DNA of 6,897 bases from the NCBI GenBank assembly GCA_023423235.1, contig JAFAFY010000262.1:1-6897 (forward strand), given 5' to 3'. Both the position numbers and the translations under genes were made by a program. The stretch is from Pseudomonadota bacterium. GTDB taxonomy: Bacteria > Pseudomonadota > Gammaproteobacteria > Xanthomonadales > Xanthomonadaceae. Below, piece after piece: positions 5,934 through 6,897 of the stretch. How positions within the stretch are numbered: the first letter of the stretch is position 1; each line of letters opens with the position of its first letter. The notes under the pieces are model-generated. The model did no database searches. It saw nothing but the letters and a program-made list of their open reading frames with translations, and had not been told where the DNA came from.

Positions 5934-6638
5934 ATGATCGAGTTCGGCCACCTGACCCACGTTGGCCTGCGCCGCGACCTCAACGAGGACACCTACTACG
6001 GCGACAGCGAACTCGGCCTGTGGCTGGTCGCCGACGGCATGGGCGGTCACGAGTATGGCGAGGTCGCCAGCGCGCTGGCGCGCGAGACCATCGTGCGCGA
6101 GGTGCGCCAGGGCACCCCGCTGCCGCAGGCGATCCGGATTGCCGACGAGGAGATCATCCGTGCCTCGCGGCGGCGCAACGACAGCTTGCCGATGGGCACC
6201 ACCGTGGTCGCCGCGCGCGTGACCGGCGACCGTTTCGAGGTGGCGTGGGTCGGCGACAGCCGGGTCTACCTGTGGCACGACGCCAAGCTGGCGCAGCTCT
6301 CGCAGGACCACAGCTACGTGCAGGAACTCATCGCCCGCGGCGCGATCAGCGTCGACCAGGCGCGCAGCCACCCGCACCGCAACGTCGTGACCCAGGCGCT
6401 GGGCGTGACCGACCCGCAGACGCTGAATGTCGAGACCCTCTCCGGCGAACTCAAACCGGGCACGCAACTGCTGCTGTGCAGTGACGGCCTGACCGAGGAA
6501 GTGGACGACCACGCCATCGCGCGGGTGCTCTCGCACGGCGAGTGCAGTGCCCAGGAATGCGTCGACGGACTGGTCGCCGCCGCGCTCGATGGCGGCGGTT
6601 CGGACAATGTCACGGTGATCCTGATCCGCCGGCATTAG
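5934..6638 (+). CDS. PP2C-family Ser/Thr protein phosphatase, single domain
   Basis: This 234-residue cytosolic protein consists only of a bacterial PP2C (PPM) domain, the usual size for Stp/PrpC-type enzymes. It should remove phosphate from Ser/Thr residues using two or three Mn2+/Mg2+ ions. All signature motifs are present in order: RRDLNED (13-19), the metal-binding VADGMGGHEYG (32-42), MGTT (87-90), VGDSRVYLW (106-114), CSDGL (182-186) and GGSDN (221-225). Asp34, Asp184 and Asp224 are the expected metal ligands. There is no transmembrane, PAS, FHA or response-regulator domain. No Hanks-type kinase is next to it in the window, so its partner kinase and substrates are unknown; it may act globally or with a kinase encoded elsewhere. 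It stands alone behind a long upstream non-coding region, which suggests its own promoter. Confidence 0.95.
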   Translation: MIEFGHLTHVGLRRDLNEDTYYGDSELGLWLVADGMGGHEYGEVASALARETIVREVRQGTPLPQAIRIADEEIIRASRRRNDSLPMGTTVVAARVTGDRFEVAWVGDSRVYLWHDAKLAQLSQDHSYVQELIARGAISVDQARSHPHRNVVTQALGVTDPQTLNVETLSGELKPGTQLLLCSDGLTEEVDDHAIARVLSHGECSAQECVDGLVAAALDGGGSDNVTVILIRRH

Positions 6639-6665
6639 CCGGGGTCTGACAAGTCTGGTTCTGAC

Positions 6666-6801
6666 GCGTCGTCATTCCCACGGAGGCAGGGAATCCCTAA
6701 CGGACGTGTGCCGGTTGCTCGAGAGCCTCGCCGGCAAGTGAAGGCAAAGGCTCCCGTCCGATCGGCCGTCCGCTGCGGAAAGCGGCGGGGAATGACGACG
6801 C
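6666..6801. repeat. 136-bp REP/MITE-like element with perfect 14-bp terminal inverted repeats
   Basis: GCGTCGTCATTCCC at 6666-6679 is exactly the reverse complement of GGGAATGACGACGC at 6788-6801. The left arm contains an inner hairpin, ATTCCC (6674-6679) with GGGAAT (6689-6694). The right arm is preceded by CCGCT (6770-6774) pairing with AGCGG (6781-6785). The motif GTCATTCCC...GGGAATCC resembles a dispersed intergenic repeat common in Xanthomonas-group and other proteobacterial genomes, though here the hairpin is CACGGAGGCA-like rather than the more regular GCG version. There is no open frame for a transposase, so it would be non-autonomous. It starts 27 bp after the phosphatase stop and could also shape the 3' end of that mRNA. 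Confidence 0.7.
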
Positions 6802-6857
6802 TTCGTGCCCGGCCCGCCGCGCAGCTGTTGTTGGGCTGGGCGCACCGCAAGCGGCCG

Positions 6858-6897
6858 CTACGCGGTCTCGGCCTCGCTCTCTGGCTGCGTCTCCCAC
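6858..6897 (-). CDS. Possible C-terminal end of a minus-strand gene (edge fragment)
   Basis: Read on the minus strand from the right edge, one frame gives WETQPESEAETA followed by TAG (6860-6858). An acidic Glu-rich tail ending in a stop would be a typical protein C-terminus, and the gene would converge on the phosphatase with the repeat element between them. Only 12 codons are visible, so the protein cannot be identified. A competing plus-strand frame starting at ATG 6792 is open to the edge, but it begins inside the repeat's inverted arm and has no Shine-Dalgarno. Confidence 0.25.
   Translation of the reverse strand, partial: WETQPESEAETA

Noticed and set aside
3791..5992. Minus-strand open frame of 733 codons spanning serA and the region on both sides
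   Set aside because: It runs antisense through serA and across two gene boundaries. A short stretch opposite 5520-5600 (DYAIDAMAEIEGG) looks protein-like, but no start, stop or homologous neighbour supports it as a gene; at most it might be a decayed remnant.
6697..6897. Minus-strand open frame across the right-end repeat
   Set aside because: It passes through one whole arm of the inverted-repeat element and has an Arg/Ala-rich translation without motifs. Another frame at the edge ends more naturally at 6858.

Overview
The window is very GC-rich DNA with tightly packed genes, and most third codon positions are G or C. The protein families and their arrangement suggest a gammaproteobacterium of the Xanthomonas/Lysobacter/Luteimonas/Stenotrophomonas group (Lysobacterales). 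This is inferred from gene content and codon bias; no rRNA or other marker gene is present to prove it. Most of the window looks like ordinary chromosome, and there is no phage, IS transposase, CRISPR array, tRNA or rRNA.

Left third, minus strand (1-2588): a compact three-gene cluster of exported proteins. Two small tandem paralogues of the DUF2388 type (2588-2274, then 2277-1957) overlap by four bases (GTGA). Four bases after the second stop comes a large secreted protein (from 1952, running off the left edge). It joins an HExxH zinc-metalloprotease-like domain to a Lnb/DUF4105-like domain, which has a permuted-papain-like His...Cys arrangement. A Pro/Asp/Lys linker near its N-terminus is encoded by a 15-bp tandem repeat. 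No function has been assigned to this trio. It is the best candidate in the window for an undescribed system, probably acting in the periplasm or cell envelope.

Middle (2667-5506): two divergent metabolic genes separated by 161 bp. On the minus strand is an FAD-linked dehydrogenase of the GlcD / D-2-hydroxyglutarate dehydrogenase type. On the plus strand is serA, an E. coli-type 3-phosphoglycerate dehydrogenase with an ACT domain. The pairing fits a known biochemical coupling: SerA can reduce 2-oxoglutarate to D-2-hydroxyglutarate while oxidising 3-phosphoglycerate, and the flavoenzyme turns D-2-hydroxyglutarate back into 2-oxoglutarate. That pulls the unfavourable first step of serine synthesis forward.

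Right third (5507-6897): a 427-bp non-coding stretch holds a strong stem-loop after serA and a more AT-rich patch that probably contains the promoter of the next gene. That gene is a stand-alone PP2C-type Ser/Thr protein phosphatase (5934-6638) with all metal-binding motifs intact. It is followed by a 136-bp element bounded by perfect 14-bp inverted repeats, which looks like a non-autonomous REP/MITE-like repeat. At the right edge a few codons may be the acidic C-terminus of a minus-strand gene.
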